In this document: piece after piece, positions 41,928 through 42,775 of the stretch
Layout of the letters: every line of letters starts with the position of its first letter
Position numbering within the stretch: position 1 is the stretch's first letter
Assembly (NCBI GenBank): GCA_007119985.1
Contig: SKOQ01000003.1
Location: forward strand, 1 to 42,775
Direction of reading: 5' to 3'
DNA from: Marinospirillum sp.
GTDB taxonomy: Bacteria; Pseudomonadota; Gammaproteobacteria; Pseudomonadales; Halomonadaceae
DNA length: 42,775 nucleotides
Notes under the pieces: model-generated
Databases searched by the model: none
Seen by the model: the letters and a program-made list of their open reading frames with translations, nothing else
What the model was told of the DNA's origin: nothing
Translations under genes and position numbers: made by a program

Positions 41928-42062
41928 TGTATAGCGTGACCCAATCCCTTTTATAGGCAAATCTCATAAAGCCAGAAGGGCTTTTGCTGGACACCCTTTC
42001 GCTCACTGGGTAAAGTTAGGACCAAATAGAATCAAATAAAAACTCTTTTAAGGTGAGACCAC

Positions 42063-42775
42063 GTGGAACGCAGAACACTTTTAAAAGCCCTGTCAGTGAG
42101 CGGTTTTGTCGCATTGGGAAGCGGCTCAGTATTACGACAGCTCAGTCTACAAGGCCAGCTCCCCGATATCTTTGGCTTAGGGGCAGCCCAAAGCCAATTG
42201 GCAGCGACACAGTTGCAGTATGGCCTAGAAGACATCCTGCCCACTGAACTAAGTCAAGCACTGGCGATAGAACACCAGCAGGCGGCACAACGAGCTGTAG
42301 CGGCGGGTCAATCACCTGAACAGGCGCGCGTGCGCTACTTTGAAAGCGTGTTCGATGATGACTATTTTCTCCCTCAGGAGAAGATGCAGGTCATGCGTTC
42401 TACTTATCAGCGCCTTGATCGCGTCCAAAGCATCGTTGGGCATGGCAACTTCAATCTACTCTCCTTTGATGAAGCTCTGCTCTATGCGCGTAACTATAGT
42501 GAAATCGGTGCCTTTGCTCAGGCCGAAATCGATTTCCTCGACGAGCTTTATCACACCGATGCTCGCCTCTATGGCTTCTATGGAGATCGTGTTCTCGATA
42601 CCGTGACGGCGCGTATTCCTCGCAACGAAGTCCAGCGCATCCCCGGTACAGGCCATTTCTTGTTCCGTGGTCAATCCAGTCATTTTTATGATCGGCTGCT
42701 CAATGAAGTCGGTGATGATCTGGTACTGACGTCTGGCGTGCGTAGCATGGTGAAGCAGATGCACCTCTTCCTCGC
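42063..42775 (+). CDS. M15-like (D-Ala-D-Ala carboxypeptidase) peptidase with Tat-like signal, 3' truncated
   Basis: A frame opening with GTG at 42063 (AAGGTGAG seven bases upstream) stays open to the window edge, 237 codons. The N-terminus ERRTLLKALSVSGFVALGSG has the twin-arginine and hydrophobic core of a Tat signal, though the residue before RR is Glu and the +2 position Leu. Further on, IPGTGHFLFRGQSSHFYDRL and VLTSGVRSMVKQMHLF recall the VanY/M15 metallopeptidase domain, where an S-G-x-R-S segment contributes to substrate binding. It may trim periplasmic peptidoglycan peptides; folding before export would suit a metal enzyme. The zinc-binding C-terminal part is outside. The GTG start makes it easy to miss. 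Confidence 0.75.
   Translation, partial: MERRTLLKALSVSGFVALGSGSVLRQLSLQGQLPDIFGLGAAQSQLAATQLQYGLEDILPTELSQALAIEHQQAAQRAVAAGQSPEQARVRYFESVFDDDYFLPQEKMQVMRSTYQRLDRVQSIVGHGNFNLLSFDEALLYARNYSEIGAFAQAEIDFLDELYHTDARLYGFYGDRVLDTVTARIPRNEVQRIPGTGHFLFRGQSSHFYDRLLNEVGDDLVLTSGVRSMVKQMHLFL

Overview
This 42.8 kb window is chromosomal DNA of a gammaproteobacterium, most likely from the Pseudomonadales/Oceanospirillales side. Three things point there: the citric-acid-cycle layout gltA divergent from sdhCDAB-sucAB-lpd-sucCD, the order mlaA - SpoIIE-type phosphatase - STAS protein - tal - dusA (as I recall it from Pseudomonas), and two neighbouring acyl-CoA synthetase genes. The assignment comes from recalled gene orders and protein families, with no database search. 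No phage, insertion sequence, integrase, CRISPR array or rRNA operon was seen; it is mostly core genome with one accessory-looking patch at about 1.7-3.7 kb.

Layout. 1-0.6 kb: 3' end of a TonB-dependent receptor. 0.7-1.6 kb: SbtA-like bicarbonate permease. 1.7-3.7 kb: tight minus-strand operon of four poorly characterised genes (one DUF5071-like, a fold seen among toxin-immunity proteins) plus a possible 41-residue membrane peptide. 3.9 kb: tRNA-Ser(GGA). 4.1-8.4 kb: lipid block with PhaJ-type hydratase, a medium/long-chain acyl-CoA ligase and FadD. 8.5-12.4 kb: hrpA. 12.5-16.7 kb: an alpha/beta-hydrolase-fold protein lacking its nucleophile, a FabH-like synthase, lipoprotein MlaA, a stand-alone PP2C/SpoIIE phosphatase and its probable STAS partner. 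16.7-18.7 kb: tal and dusA on the minus strand. 18.7-19.1 kb: a gene-free stretch with a minus-strand terminator and a 12-base match to the 16S anti-Shine-Dalgarno tail. 19.1-20.9 kb: gltX, tRNA-Ala(GGC), tRNA-Glu(TTC). 21.1-24.0 kb: a YcgR/PilZ-HD-GYP fusion and a beta-hydroxyacid dehydrogenase.

24.0-36.9 kb holds citrate synthase on the minus strand and, divergently, succinate dehydrogenase, 2-oxoglutarate dehydrogenase with its E3, and succinyl-CoA synthetase. Together these genes cover citrate formation and the steps from 2-oxoglutarate to fumarate. Structured non-coding segments precede sucA, sucB and sucC, and tandem terminators close the run. 37.1-41.9 kb: a sodium:neurotransmitter-symporter-family transporter, a DUF2798 protein, two overlapping hot-dog thioesterases and htpG with a good sigma-32 promoter. 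42.06 kb to the end: the start of an M15-like peptidase with a twin-arginine-like signal, opened by a GTG codon and cut by the window edge.

Functional themes are fatty-acid activation and diversion (PhaJ, two acyl-CoA ligases, FabH-like synthase, thioesterases), envelope lipid asymmetry (MlaA), second-messenger and partner-switch signalling (PilZ-HD-GYP; SpoIIE/STAS) and central carbon oxidation. The items I consider most worth checking are the anti-Shine-Dalgarno-containing candidate RNA, the PilZ-HD-GYP protein with altered metal ligands, the nucleophile-less hydrolase next to FabH, the receiver-less phosphatase, the immunity-like operon and the sdhB-sucA leader.
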